From positions 5,283,433 to 5,347,432 of the forward strand of contig NC_135120.1 of NCBI RefSeq assembly GCF_050908995.1: a stretch of 64,000 nucleotides of DNA. Reading direction: 5' to 3'. Position 1 is the stretch's first letter; each line of letters opens with the position of its first letter. Both the position numbers and the translations under genes were made by a program. The stretch is from Andrena cerasifolii. Taxonomy: Eukaryota; Arthropoda; Insecta; Hymenoptera; Andrenidae. The notes under the pieces are model-generated. The model made no database searches and was not told the DNA's origin. It saw only the letters and a list, made by a program, of their open reading frames with translations. Shown one piece after another: positions 21,557 through 34,404 of the stretch.

Positions 21557-22295
21557 GGGGTTACGCCACCCTGAAAGTTTTGAAAACACGATTTTCTTTT
21601 CTTTGCATTTTCTTATTACGTGAAGTTTTAAGAATAATTTAAGTCATTGTAGACGCAAAAATTCCCCAAAATAGCCGAGTCATAGGCTTTCAACGAGGCG
21701 CGGATGTCGATATTCCGCAGCAGGTAGCGACCATTCTACTTTTCTTCTTTTGCGTTTTTCTCGAAACTACATTTTCGAAGATTACCTATCAAATATCTCC
21801 AAAACTATTTGTCCGATTGAGTTCAAACTTGGCACGCATATTCTTAATGGTATTATCTACGATGTAGCATATCAGTTTTTCCATCCTATACCCCATTCGT
21901 ATATAATTAATGGTTTAAATTCGTTTTTTCATGTGAAAAACGTATAATTTTTTTCACTTTGCTCTCATTTGTACAATACATTTTTTTTCTCAAATCCGTA
22001 TGCTACATCGTAGGTATTTTATTAAGGAACACGAAAATCATCGGGTTTTTCATTTCAGACGAACATGTTCGTTATGATTTGTTAGGTTAGTCACGCGTGT
22101 AACGGCGGACGAGCTTCGCGGGAGAACAAATAACTCGGTGATTTTTTAATATTTTTGTACAGTATTTATACAATATATGCACTAATACATGCTCTACCCA
22201 TAAGAAGAAAATAAATAATTTTCAACCTCATAGTATCGGTAAAAAAAATCGTCTAGTTTAGTGCTGTTTCGAGCGCCTCAGGGTGGCGTAACCCC
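21557..22295. mobile_element. piggyBac-like MITE (TTAA-flanked)
   Basis: TTAA at 21553-21556 and 22296-22299 encloses perfect 17-bp ends, GGGGTTACGCCACCCTG. The 739-bp interior has no transposase. The ends differ from those at 20756 and 16033, so these are separate families. Confidence 0.75.
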
Positions 22296-22856
22296 TTAAA
22301 TATCTCACTTGTATTTGATGAAGGGAGAAAATACAAAAAATATATAAAAAAAAAATAAGTTAAACAATTTTATTTAATTTGATAAAAAATGTACTAAAAA
22401 ATAAAAAATAATTTATATAAAATCGTGGGGTAGGATACTTCATCGCTTTTCATCGCTCATTTCGACACTTGATTCTATATGAAATTGATTCACATCCTAT
22501 CATGAAATATCCTGCCTCGGATATATGTATGCAGAATCTTGTCATTTTAATTCATAGATAAGGCTATTAAACAGCCAGACGCTAATAACTTATATTCAAT
22601 CTATTGCTTCAAAATTGTTTAATGGCATTTCGATGTCAGTAATGATATAGTTTATGATTAGCTATGTCGTTGGCGATTGTTTTGTGGCTAAGAAAATGTT
22701 TGAACCCCCCAGAATCAACAATTTTATCTGAATAACAGGAGAAGGAACAATGATTGCGTGTAAATTATTCAAATATCACGTAACGTAAAGAATGGAAAAG
22801 GCGGAAAGGACGGATCGAATTTACATATCCAGTCATAACTTTACCTGCAGAGGATA

Positions 22857-23340
22857 TCGTCGATGATAGTGCAAAACCGCGTATGAGCAGTTTGTAAATA
22901 CCGCGTATCCGCAAAAGTAGCAAAATTGAGATTTCGTGCCCACGGTTGCCAAGCGCTGTTTCGCTTTTTTTAAAAGTCACGCCATGTGAAATAGCCAGTA
23001 GGAAGCCGCCTTTTTACCAACGGAACCAGCAGGTTCAAGGATACCGTGAATCTGTCTCTCTTAGCAAGTTGGCGACAAAACCGCGCATTTACAGGGAAAT
23101 CAGGTGAAGTGACAGCACATTTGGCGCGTGAAAGTGACTTTACACAGAAATTAAGCATTTTTATGACGAATTGATGTTAGTATTTATTGCAAGGAGTGCT
23201 AAAACTGTCCCAAAAAAGAAAACCCCTTTAAAATGGCTGAAATATTAAGTTTTTTCTTCCTCCTGTAAAATCGGTAAAATGCAGAACTGCGGTACATATT
23301 TACAAACTGCTTATACGCGGTTTTGCACTATCATCGACGA
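22857..23340. mobile_element. TA-flanked TIR element (Tc1/mariner-like MITE)
   Basis: The ends TCGTCGATGATAGTGCAAAA match their inverse at the right, continuing through CCGCGTAT.AGCAGTTTGTAAAT. TA lies at 22855-22856 and 23341-23342. The 484-bp body has no ORF of note. Confidence 0.65.
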
Positions 23341-23399
23341 TATGTCATTAAGAACTGTTGTAAATGTATTAATACTTCAAAACTCTACTGTGCAATATG

Positions 23400-24115
23400 T
23401 ACGAGCTATTCCAAGTCAAAACGAATAGATGAAAAATTTAGTTTCACCGATTCTCTGCAAAATTACAGCATTTGTCGATAACCTTGTAAAAACAAAGTAT
23501 ACAAGTAGGAATATCTGCTCACCATGTGAAAGATTAGCAATAGTAGGTAGCAGATATTCCAACTATTTTTCTGGAGAATACCGAAAACACTGAAAGAAAT
23601 ATTTCTTTTAACCCATCGTATATAAATACTTTCCTTCGCTAGGCTATTGTTTTGAAAACACGTCCGTGCGGACTGACCTTGTGATCCGTGCAGTTCCAAG
23701 CGGTGCGCACTATCGCAAGTTTTTATGTTTTGTTAGCTGTTCCCAAAACCTCTCCAATTTTTTTTAAAAAGGCATTTATTAGTCGAAGACTTAGCTTATC
23801 GAATGGTATATTTTTCAAGCCGGATTACTGTTAAGTTTATTAACAATAAACAAAATATTTTATATACGGTTGGAGAAAGCATTCCTTCAGCTTTAAAATG
23901 AACCCAAAACTGTGGCATTATCTTTAAAAATGACCGAGATATTACAGTTTAAGTGACGACGCGTCAGCCGATTGTTTGAATTTTCGAAACTTTAACATTA
24001 AATATTTCGAAAACTATTTCACATAGGCCGTTGAAATTCGGTATACTTTGTTCTTGCAAGGTTATCGACAAATGCTGTAATTTTCAAGAGAATCGGTGAA
24101 ATTAAGTTTTTCACA
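23400..24115. repeat. Dispersed repeat, copy 1
   Basis: The segment 23760-24115 is a direct repeat of 37435-37790, sharing TTTATTAGTCGAAGACTTA, CTTCAGCTTTAAAATGAACC and AGGTTATCGACAAATGCTG. The left end (23402-23490) is partly the inverse of the right end, so the unit may be a TIR element. No transposase is seen. Confidence 0.5.
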
Positions 24116-25635
24116 GGCAAACGGCGAGTAACAACAGAATTTAATGAATGGATTTAAGAACGATTAAAGCGAAATATTTAAGAATTAGGGTAGCATCTAA
24201 ACAAAGTAAATTGAATAATTCGTATTCCATACAAAACTGTCATATTTCGTAGGGTGTGGTCATTTAGGAATTAATGATTAACTCTCTCATCCTCATCGCT
24301 GTATTTCGAAAGTAAATGCGGCTCAAGTTTCCAAGAACGTTGCGCAACGGCGATCTTGAAGATGTAATTATCATGGTGGACAGGTTGCACCCGAATACCA
24401 GGCGAGCTTTCCATCGCACAGCTACTCGGAATTTACCTTTGATTCATCGGGTGATTGCGCAAATATCCGGAATACATCCAAGAACGTGAGCTGCCTTGCA
24501 ATGGATGCATTTCACCCCGGAATGATCCAACATGGTACGAGTCAGTGGTAAGTAAGTACAGTCAGCGGTATAAGATCGTACTTATCGCACGCGTGTACGA
24601 TTAATTCCATACAGAACGCGGTAATAATGATAATCTACATATACAGAGTGGTTTTAGAAACTGGAACAGGTTGTAGCTCTTTTCTTGAAGATACAAAAAA
24701 CTAATAGAGAAAATTTTAAATGCCATGGAGAAAACTATCTGTGAGTCATGCCTTCATTTTTTATTCGATGCAACGATAAAAAATGCACTTTTTTCTAAAG
24801 AACCATTGGTTGTTAGGTCTTTTGTTAAACGGATATAGCGCACAGTAAAGGATTTAAACAGAGACTTTATTCCATTTATCGATCAGGATCAGTTATTCCA
24901 CTTTCGCTCCCACACACGCCGGTTTTATTTCACACTCATACTCTCTTTCTCAAGTCCCATTCTCTCCTTCCACACGCACTCCTTGTTGGCCAATCGCTCC
25001 TACTTATTTCCTGACGTACCCAATCACACATCCCTACAGCCACCAGTCTCGTATATTGACGCGAACTGTTGATCCTTTTGAGTACTGTCGTACGACACAT
25101 AAATCGATTCTTCTCAGCATTCTGCATGTACTAAAATACGTACTAAAGTAAGGTCATTGACAGTGGAATTGTTTGCGAGATATTTCAAAAGCTATGCTAG
25201 AAAATTTGTTTATTAAAACAAATATCCAAAAGTTCCATCGTTACAGTGTGAACAGTTTTGTGAACACTCCTTTAAATTTTTTATTGCGTTTTTAAGTTGC
25301 GTTGGAAGTTAGGCCTGCTGCATACGATCGACGAAACTGTTTACATAATCAAATCGGACACTCTCCACGATTCCTCATTAATTAAACATTTAATCGAGCT
25401 CGGTTCCATCGAAATTAGTTAACGTAGCTATGAGCTACAAACAGTAAAAAGTGGCGAAGATCACAATCTTCGGGCTACAACTGTAACGAACTTAAAGATT
25501 TTACATATTTCGTTGTCTGTCGCTTGCTTCTGCATCGATCGATTTCGATGAATTTTTCAGCATTTATACAACTTACTTAAATCTACAAACGGCTTTTTTG
25601 AAGTTTTCATTACAGGCTCAGATAAAAAAGTTGAC
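24116..25635. other. Spacer without recognised gene
   Basis: AT-rich sequence with scattered GC-richer islands (24300-24560). ORFs are short and show no domain, and I could not place splice-consistent exons. No clear TIR was noticed. Confidence 0.4.
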
Positions 25636-25636
25636 C

Positions 25637-25665
25637 AGCGGCCGTAGCCGTGATGGAAAACCAAA
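25637..25665 (+). repeat. Possible 5' fragment of the 5S-derived SINE
   Basis: CCAGCGGCCGTAGCCGTGATGG matches the start of the SINE head at 60175 (reverse strand) almost exactly, and then the similarity stops. It is too short to be sure it is not chance or a mosaic copy. Confidence 0.4.
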
Positions 25666-26469
25666 TTGTGCGTGTATTATAGCCCTGAGAAATGGAATTC
25701 TCAGGCAGCCATCTAGACAAGGCGTTAAGGAGGTTCGATACCGGAGCAAAAATAATGAGAAATCTTTGAAAAGTGTTTTGATCTAATGTCCAAAGTGTAG
25801 TCCGCATTGTGTTAAAATTTCAAGTCGATTGACAGCACGGTTGATGAAAAAATTGAAATCAAAGTTGCGCTCTTATACACAGGCTGTTATGGGAGAAGCG
25901 ATAAAATTTCTATAAAATGTTACACAGAGTCCTTAAAAATAGTGAGAAAGTCCTAAAAAATGTTGCAATGAAAAGCTTAAGTATTCCTATGAAATTCTAA
26001 AAAAAAAATTGGACATTTACCGTACGGTTTATTAGATAATTGAATAAATAGACAGCAACGTGCTCGTATTTTTGGAACTGCCTGAAGGAACCGTTTGAAA
26101 CGTGGCAACGCTGTACGCCAGGTAGTCATCTATACAGTGTATACTTGTACAAAGGATACAGTAAAAAATTTTAAAAACACTACCAAGCTGTAAACATGTA
26201 TTTAGTAATTTGTTGCGAACCAGTACGAACGCGCAAAGGGACGCCACAAGTGTAAAATGGAAAGAGAAAAAAAGATGGACGCAAAGCGACGTTGCCGCAT
26301 TTCGCTCGCATATTTTACTCTACTATTAATGATAATATTATATTTCTAACTGCATTAAACATACTTTTTGTTTAATTGAATTCCAAAACAAAATATGTAG
26401 TAATAATTTTATTAGAAATAGACATGTAAATAACATTTTTGTCTACATAATTTTTTTTTTATCTAAGAT

Positions 26470-26920
26470 TGGTACCACTGCAGAGCTCCCATGTATAAGC
26501 ATAGGCTTACGATAGGCACGAGACCTTTGTAAATATAGCGTTTATTAAAAGTGATAGGCCTAGGCCCTTGTATATATTCATGTACATAAATTTAGATTAA
26601 CTTATGCTAGGTTAGTTTTAAGTAGGTTAAATTTAGATTTAAGACCAAAGTGACCTTCTAGGTTTAGAGTCGATTTTTCCTAGGTTAATAAAGTACAATC
26701 GACCTATCATTAAAAGATAGTAAATGCAATTTAAAGTACAAACTAGCGATATATAAAATGTTCCTATTATTGTTTAGGCACGAGTACTCGAACGAGTCTG
26801 CTGCTTAGCATAAGTTTATTATGTAACGAGGTGCCAATTTCGGCTGAGTTTATACCCTGTAAATATCTATATAATTGTTATGTATTTTATGGCAAAATAA
26901 ACACATTTACAAAAAAAAAA
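26470..26920 (+). repeat. Probable retroposed 3' end with poly(A)
   Basis: An AT-rich non-coding stretch ends AAAATAAACACATTTACAAA and a run of ten As, i.e. a poly(A) signal ~12 bases before a poly(A) tract, directly before a 5S-derived SINE head. This suggests the 3' end of a retroelement or processed transcript. No coding part is recognised. Confidence 0.35.
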
Positions 26921-27155
26921 TCCGTGATGGAAAACACCGGTTCTCGTTAGATCACCAAAGTTAAGCATCACGGGGCGGTGTACTGGGGAAAGATGGGAGA
27001 CCACCTTTCTCCCGGTGCGCTGCTGCTGGGACCCGAAGGAGAGAGGAGGGGAAAATTGAATGATTAATGTTCGTTGGGCAATATAAGCAAAATGCTTGAA
27101 ACGCCATCCTGTGTAAAAACACAGGAAAAACAAAAATACATAGAAAAAAGTTGAA
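26921..27155 (+). repeat. 5S rRNA-derived SINE, 5'-truncated copy
   Basis: The head CCGTGATGG.. ACCGGTTCTCGTTAGATCAC then AAGTTAAGCATC and AAGATGGGAGACC follows the order of the internal 5S rRNA gene promoter (A box, intermediate element, C box). The body continues through CGTTGGGCAATATAAGC to an A-rich end, matching the full copy at 59913-60175. Box C (GATGGGAGACC) is intact here, so internal pol III transcription is conceivable. Confidence 0.75.
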
Positions 27156-27540
27156 AAAGCGACCTTCACTATTTTCTTCGCTATTCCGACCAATTGCAAT
27201 TTTTTCAAAACACCCATACACGTAAACTAGTAAACTAATCCTTCTAGCTTATAAAAAAATTCACGTGAACTTTGCCTCTGGGAAACCTTTTTTTCACCGA
27301 AAATTTATATGGATCGTAAGCACGTATCAAATAAAATGCAAAAATAACAAATTTGAGTTTAGGAATCTTTTCGTTGAAAAGTTATGAGGCGAAAAAGTTG
27401 CAAAATTTTGACATATTTTCTTTGCCTTTCGACAAAATTTTGACATATTTTCTAGTTTCTTTGTTTTTCGAAACGGTTACATGGAGGGACTTCGACAGCA
27501 TAAAATACTTGGCTAAAAAAGAAATAAAGTAAATACATAT

Positions 27541-27815
27541 ATTTAAAATGGTAACGTGGAACGTGTGTTCTTTACCACAGTCTGTAGAAAGTGCTCTAGC
27601 ATGATTGCGGGAGCAAGGGCTGCTGAGAATTAGTAAGAATTGTGGTATTCATCGCAAACCAATGAAGTTATTTGAAACGGGTCAGCATGGTGCTGGACGT
27701 TTCATTTGTTTAAGAGGGAAAACCAAATGTCGTCAGTTTGCTGGAACTGTAGATTCTTTCTTTGAAGATGTTCAATTGCTTTATGACAAAGCGATAAAGT
27801 GTATTGTGCAGTGAT
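27541..27815 (+). other. Short ORF of unknown meaning
   Basis: A 69-codon frame from a TTG (27605-27814) includes ETGQHGAGRFICLRGKTKC. I do not recognise it. Stops just upstream in frame and lack of splice partners suggest a decayed transposon ORF rather than a gene. Confidence 0.2.
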
Positions 27816-27947
27816 TATGTTGGTAATTACTGTATTTAAAGTATTTTGTAAAAAATACTTTTTTTACATTTCGAACAAAATTGTCTTTTTATGTTATGTA
27901 TTTAAATACTACACTCCCTCCCCTCTGTACAGTGTTTCCGTTGACAT

Positions 27948-28300
27948 ATTCCGAAACAACGCATTCCACTTTCTAATTTGTCCAGGATATTAATATTGGT
28001 TGAGGCTAGACCAGTGCGGAGGGCGTGCGCCCGCTTGCGGGCGCGTAAAGCATAGTAGGGAACCGATGCGAAAAGTATTCTTTCGAATTGAAGCATAATA
28101 GTTGGTCACATTAGGGGTTAGAATATACGTAAAAATTTCACAGTCACTTTTACTTAATAATTTTTTTCCGAAACAACGCATTCCACTTTCTAATTTGTCC
28201 AGGGTATTAGTATTGGTTGGGGCTAGACCAGTGCGGGGGGCGCGCGCCCGCTTGCGGGCGGATAAAGCTTAGTAGCGGACCGATGCGAGAAGTATAATGA
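27948..28300. repeat. Direct repeat pair, ~130 bp, period 219
   Basis: Copies at about 27948-28080 and 28167-28300 share CCGAAACAACGCATTCCACT, GGCTAGACCAGTGCGG and CGCCCGCTTGCGGGCG with few differences. The GC-rich palindrome CGCCCGC TTGCGGGCG in each could form a hairpin. The pair could be a tandem dimer of one repeat or short terminal direct repeats. Confidence 0.6.
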
Positions 28301-28381
28301 ATAGATTCAAAAACTCAAAATTGTTATTTTTGCATGTTGTTTGATACGTGCTTTCGATCCATATAAATTTTCGGTGAAAAA

Positions 28382-29709
28382 AGGTTTCCCAGATCCATAC
28401 AGCACACTTCGTTGCAGCAGTATTGCAGGGACGTTGCTGCAATATTGTGTTGTTGCAGGTTGCATTGCAATATTACAGGAACGATGCTGCAATATTGTTG
28501 TGCATTATTGGAGTGGCAATGATCCTGCAATATTGCAGCAATATTGCAAGTTCTTTGCCGTGCAATGTTCCGTCGGCAACGATCGTACAATATTGCACAA
28601 ATATTGCAAGTTCGTTGCCGTGTAATGTTCCATTGGCAACGATCCTACAATATTCCTGCAATATTGCGCGCTCATCGACGTGCAGTGTTCCAGTGGCAAA
28701 GCCCAAACAAATCTACGCACATATTGCCGTGCAATACTGTAGTGAAAAATATTGTAGAAACATTACAGCAATATTCTGAAGCAACTACGACTTTGCAAAA
28801 TTTGTCGAAATATGTACATAACGTCGAGTAGATTCTGCAGCATGTTTCATTTAACTAGATACGCTAGAATTTCTCGTTGCCCGTCGATCATATGACAAAA
28901 GTGTTATCGTGAGACTTGTTTGTACATGAAATTATAGAAGAGATTTGAGGATCAATTTAATTTTTAAGACAGAGTAGGCGCTATATATTTTAATGTGTGA
29001 AATTATTGTTATTATTACTAAACGTCATTATTGCACAAACACGTAAATACAATCAAGCAAGAAAAAAGACAGAAGAAAAGAGAAATGTAAAGGTGCAGTC
29101 TAAAGACTGTTTTCCAATCTAATCTAAAATGACACCGAGTGAAAGTTGTAGTCCGCACCTATAGTGTTACAAATCCCTAATGGGGTTTGTCAAATCAGCC
29201 TTCGTTTTTGAATAATTTGATTTTAACGTTTGGCACGGTAGGAGTATAAGTTCGAATATGTAAGCAATCTTATAAATCCGCGGTTCTAGCTGCGGCGGTA
29301 AAGTGTTCGTCTACGATGCTACAGGTCCTCGGTTCGAATCCCCCCTGGGAAAAAAATATTTCTATGAGTGAAATACACACCGGCGTTATACTGCTACGAT
29401 TCTGCACACATCACGTCGTCGCACGACACGTTGCAGCGGGGACCATTCTCCGAAAAATATCCGAAGCGTTACGGGAATACACATTCCTGTTACCGTTTCG
29501 TTGCAAAATCATTTTCGGAACGTTGCATGAGTAGATTTTTGTAATGTTGATGCAACATTGCAAAAATACGCACCTGCAATATTGCGAAGGCCGACATAGG
29601 ACTGAACCTGCAACGTCTCTGCAATGTTATGGTGCAACATTGCAATCTTGCACCGCATCATTGCAGAGACGTTGCTGCAATGTTATGGTGCTGTGTGGGG
29701 AGGAAAAGT
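28382..29709. mobile_element. Element rich in TGCAATATTGCA palindromes
   Basis: Degenerate copies of GTTGCTGCAATATTG and TGCAATATTGCA crowd both ends (28410-28810 and 29540-29690). The outermost sequences, CCATACAGCAC at the left and GTGCTGTGTGGGG at the right, are inverted. A tRNA-like unit lies between. Long apparent ORFs at 28341-28831 arise from repetition. The superfamily is not recognised. Confidence 0.5.
29285..29350 (+). repeat. tRNA-like unit, probable SINE head
   Basis: TAGCTGCGGCGGTAAAGTG resembles an A box region, and GGTTCGAATCC is a good B box. The stems do not close well and the 3' side is CCCCCCTGGGAAAAA. This fits a tRNA-derived SINE rather than a tRNA gene. Confidence 0.4.
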
Positions 29710-30159
29710 TTACAGAAAAAATGAAGTCGTTTGCCCCAACCTTAAAAGTGTTATTCTATTTTAAAGTGTGTCCGAATACTTTCGGGAGTCACTGTAGGGG
29801 AAATGCGTCTAAAACGATCCCTCGGGGTAAAATGATTTCTGATTGTTCCGCGGCTATTAGTGCTGCTATTTCTTAATATCGATGTACAAAAGTTCAGCCT
29901 GTGCGTCGTCAAGTGTCGCACGAAGTGGTATGTAAATATCAGGGTCGTGTGCGTTATAAACAAGAAAAAATCCAAATTACTGCCATTTATCTAAGGTAAG
30001 GTATTTTTCAATGTTGTGTAACTTTTGTCATAAACGGCTTAGTGTGACAGCTGTTTTTTCACGAATTTAATGACAATTCAACAATAATTTAATATATGTT
30101 TCGTTACCGAATGTAATAATTTGACGTTATATTCAACCACTGAATGTGAGTTGGATACC

Positions 30160-30499
30160 AGAAAAAAATACAAAAATTGAAAATTTATAATTTTTAAAGA
30201 CGTTGAAAGGATGAAAAATATATAATATATTCTGCAAAATAAGAAATGTTTCAGTCGAATCGGATAATAACTTTTGAAGATACAGGTCCCACCGATTTGG
30301 ATGAATTTTTTGACGCCTTGACTTTAACGAATCCCCACTGCCGTCTGTAATGATTAATTATAAAACAAAAAATATTTTTCTATAATTTAAGACATCCTTA
30401 ATACAATGCAAAAAGTCCCATTAAATTATATATAGTAGTTTTGCTTTAATTAATTTCTAAAGATCACCTATTTTTTGGGCTCTAGACCGGAACCTCCCA
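30160..30499 (-). mobile_element. Fragment of the 16033 piggyBac-like family
   Basis: In reverse orientation it matches 16033-16312, including CTGTATCTTCAAAAGTTATT-type sequence and TCCGGTCTAGAGCCC at its end, next to TTAA at 30500-30503. The other terminus is missing, so this is a truncated or recombined copy. Confidence 0.6.
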
Positions 30500-30984
30500 T
30501 TAAGCATGAGTAATTCTGAAGAAGAATTATTATTATCTTCAAGTTCCCCGAAATGGTATGCAATTGTGTGCACTGTGCATCCTATTAATGTTAAAAGATA
30601 TGAATGAAAACCACGAACATAGGTATGTGTAGCTCTGTTCGGTGGTTCAATGTAAACACTTCTGTTATGAAAGTACAGAATGTAGGTATTTCTACGTTTC
30701 GCTCTTATCGCCGCTTTGATTGGTTATCGCAACTCCAACATAAACGCACCATAAGGGATAGTTTTACTTGGCAAGGAGAACGTAAACGCAACTATTTTGA
30801 GAACAAGCTCTAGTCTAAAAAGTGTATTGCAATCTGGCACCGTGTGTGGGAACAGTATCAAGAAACAAATTACTTGCATAAAAGCACATCAAAGAATACT
30901 TGGCCTAAATATAAATATAACCGTTAGTGAAGAATCCTGTGTTTTGACTTCTTCTTGATCATTTGCACTGTGTAAATCTGCCAC

Positions 30985-31577
30985 CGACTTAAAAAATATG
31001 AAAGTCGTGGATGAAATAAGGGATTAAATTATTTTATACTTTTTGCTGCATTTTTATTTTTTTTAAGTCGGTTTTAATTTTTTTTTTAATTTTATATATA
31101 TATATATTTTAAATTTTATATATATATATATTTTTAATTTTATATGAAAAAAATAATAAAACCGACTTTAAAAAAATAAAAAAACGGCAAAAAGTATAAA
31201 ATAATTTAATCCCTTATTTCATCCACGACTTTCATATTTATTAAGTCGGCAGCAGATTTACACAGTGCAAATGATGAGACGCGGACTTAAAAAATATGAC
31301 AGTCGTAGATTAAATAAGGGATTAAATTATTTTTTACTTTTTGCTGCATTTTTATTTTTTCGCATACAGAGAAACAGCTGCAAACACGCACTTGCACTGG
31401 ATGTATGTAGGTACGATAGTAGTATATCGGAAAGTGGATTACTATAGGTAGTTATACTAAGCTTATTTATTTAAATAAAATTTAAAAAAAAAATTAAAAC
31501 CGACTACAAAAAAATAAAAAGCCATGGAAACCGCATATATATATTTTTTATTATATATTTTTATATATGCGGTTTCA

Positions 31578-31616
<39 letters not shown>

Positions 31617-31620
31617 TAAA
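30985..31620. repeat. AT-microsatellites between inverted AAGTCGG repeats
   Basis: Three copies of a ~90-bp motif (GTCGTGGATGAAATAAGGGA with CTTTTTGCTGCATTTTTA) occur at about 30985, 31155 (inverted) and 31285. Between and after them are TA runs at 31093-31140 and 31578-31615. AACCGACT.. tails suggest LINE 3' ends. Confidence 0.45.
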
Positions 31621-31689
31621 GTCTATTGTCACCTAATTATTGTTATGTTATGTACGTACACGCATACCTCCTAAGCATGGTTTGTCAAT

Positions 31690-31881
31690 ACATATAACCA
31701 GAATTGGCAAAATTTTGGGCCAATATGGATGCAGTGTATGATGGGACCACCGGGGCATCACTCTCTTTCGAATAAAAAAAAGATCATCAAAATCGGTGCA
31801 TATGCTGAGGAGTTATGCGGGGACAAACAAAAATACATACGGGTCGAGTCTAAAACCTCCTCCTTTTTGAAGTCGGTTAAA
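31690..31881 (+). mobile_element. 3' end of a non-LTR retrotransposon (RTE-like)
   Basis: AAAATCGGTGCATATGCTGA.. GAGTTATGCGGG, then AAATACATACGGGTCGAGTC, CCTCCTCC and TTTTTGAAGTCGGTTAAAAA. This run of motifs ends many insect RTE-like LINE copies. The upstream part is missing. Confidence 0.5.
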
Positions 31882-32828
31882 AACTGCAGAAACGGAATCT
31901 CTTGTTATTTTTGAAAACCGATTTGTTGAATAAGGAAAAAAATACGAACCTTAAATATCAACTATGGAAATCGTTCGATGCAGATCCTATGCAAAACGTG
32001 TATTTCACTATGTCGTAAAGGTTTCTCGAAAACGAGTTTTGACTGAAAGCTTTAATGAAACGTATTTGTAAGTACAATCTGGTGATTGTTTCCCACCGCA
32101 TACGTGGCTTGGAAAATTTTATAGAAACTATGCCGAGACTTTGTCAAGTTGCAATCGCTAACGATGGAAATTGGACTAATTACTTAGACTGCAATAGCTT
32201 CTTAAATACACTTTTGAACAACAATTTGTTGAGCGACAGATGAATCTTCTTTCAGATTCTGAGACTGCGTTATTGCGCGACTAACATGATTCACCGATCT
32301 CTTCAACGAACTCCGTAGCTTCGAAAAACATTACTCAATGCTTCCGATACTTCTGTTTGATATTCCTTTACGTTTTACTAAGCAGGACTGTCATGTAAAA
32401 TATTTAATCGAGTGTACAGTAAAAGAGTCTCCAAACAGATGAAATCTTTTGCGTAAAAGTAAAGCCTATACCTGCTTAGAGAATTTAATTCCCATTCTCA
32501 TAAATCGCGTAAAACCAGATTAATTAAATGACTTATATGAGTTTCACGTCTTTTCTGTGGACACGCTAATTGCTTGTCGAAAGTTCTTGTAATATATTAT
32601 AACAGCTCTTTCTTGACAGAGTACATAAGCAACCATATTGTTAGTTTGGAAGAATGATAATTCTACTCACTTTTACTCGTCCCTTCGTGGTCCTAAATAG
32701 TGTCTTAATGGAGATATCTGTGGAAAGATTAGTAAAATTGGAAACTGGTATTTGAAAGTCAATTACTTAACTGTTTGATTATACTTGGTTAAGGTTTCGT
32801 TTAGATATAGGTACGTAATAGGTATTCC

Positions 32829-33195
32829 CTGTGGCGGATTTAATAGGGCGGCCGATGAGCAGTCGCCACCTGGGCCCCTGCTCAGAAGGCCCACCTAGAG
32901 CCCCATCCTTAAAAAAATTATGATTTAATCCAAAGTATATTTTTTTCTGTATTATTACAGTGAGCCCGTTTTTAGTAAACTACTGCTTTATTTTCCCGAT
33001 AAACGAGCCCCTGCTCAGAAGCCCCCCTAGGGCCCAGTCTTCAAAAAAAAAATTATGATTTTATCCAACACTATATTTTTTCCTACACTTTTCCGTACAC
33101 TTACCCCCTTTTAGTAAACTACCTCTTCATTTTCCCGAAAAATGGGCCCCTCGGAACGTTTGTCACTTGGGCCTTATCTCTTAAATCCGCCACTG
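32829..33195. mobile_element. hAT-like MITE with GTGGCGGATTTAA ends
   Basis: The ends CTGTGGCGGATTTAA and TTAAATCCGCCACTG are inverted, and flanks GGTATTCC and GGTCTTAC match at 6 of 8 positions. Relatives lie at 48670-48828 and inside the Tc1 relic near 59088. Internal CCCCTGCTCAGAAG is repeated twice. Confidence 0.6.
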
Positions 33196-33500
33196 GGTCT
33201 TACATTCCACATCCCTAATGTAAATCTTCGTCGATAATACAGGCAACATGGAATGTCAATTGCCATCCATTTCGAAACCGAATAGATGAAGATAGATTAA
33301 GAAAATTGTTGTTTTTAGGTATACACTTCTCAAACAGTATTTGTGCTAAGCGTTTGGATAATTCTTGGATGGTTCTTTAACACGTTTTGAGTTTAATACT
33401 TCCTATATAAATAATTTCATTAATATTTGGAACAAAAGCATTATTTTTCGTCGTATTAAATCCTATTTAAAACAGTTTCAATTTTTAAACTTGAGACATG

Positions 33501-33885
33501 ATAAGCCTTCATCCATACAAAACTCTAAAATATAGTCAGAAAATTTTAGTTATTTGTCTCGAATAGTTTTTGAGACACATGTGCACTTTTACAGAAAACT
33601 CTAAGTTATTAAATTTTAGAATTTCTTAATTTTAATCTCTCAAAATTGATAAAAATACAAAACCTATATACACTGCTGTGTTTTGACTACATAATAAGCC
33701 TTCATCCATACAAAACTCTAAAGTATAGTCAGAAACTTTTAGTTATTTGTCTTGAATAGTTTTTAAGACACATATGTACTTTTACAGAAAATTCTAAATT
33801 ATTAAATTTTAGAATTTCTTAATTTTAATCTCTCAAAATTGATGAAAATACAAAACCTATATACACTGCTGTGTTTTGACTACAG
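33501..33885. repeat. Tandem duplication, 193-bp unit, two copies
   Basis: ATAAGCCTTCATCCATACAA begins at 33501 and again at 33694, and the copies differ at only a handful of sites. Both end with CACTGCTGTGTTTTGACTAC. AT-rich, no ORF. Confidence 0.8.
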
Positions 33886-34404
33886 CCTTGCTAGATGCAT
33901 AAAATATTTCAGTTTATGGACTAAAAGTGAAATGGTGTCTGATTTTTTAAACTGACAATAAGAACACAGCGCGTTAATTGAAAATGACCCAGAAGCATGA
34001 ATCTGTATTTCTCTTATTTAATGTGTTAATAACAGAATAACTTGTCACGTACTAAATTACACCATTAAGATAAAGATAAATTAACTAATGACAAATTCAA
34101 ATTATTGTTTATGGCAGTTCAACCTTTTGCACTTCACTGATTCACAATTCCACAACTGTGATTTGAAATACAAAGCTGTTACAGCTAATCCAATACTTCA
34201 AAAAAAATAATGTGGCTCATTTTTATCTGACACCACTAGCTGACGATTGATACCGCGTAAAATATAAATATATAATCACCGTAGAAGTTAAAAGAAATAA
34301 GATATAGAATTTATCGAGAGTAAAAACTTAACTGAAATTTAAGCTGTTACTTCGATTACAGAATCGTCTTCTGACGCAGCGGCACCGATTAACAATGAAC
34401 TTCA

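Noticed and set aside
26921..27030. A genuine 5S rRNA gene
   Set aside because: It diverges at many paired positions, lacks the proper 3' half and continues into a SINE body shared with 59913-60175.
28341..28831. Overlapping Cys/Tyr/Ile-rich ORFs on both strands
   Set aside because: They are translations of the TGCAATATTGCA repeats in different frames.
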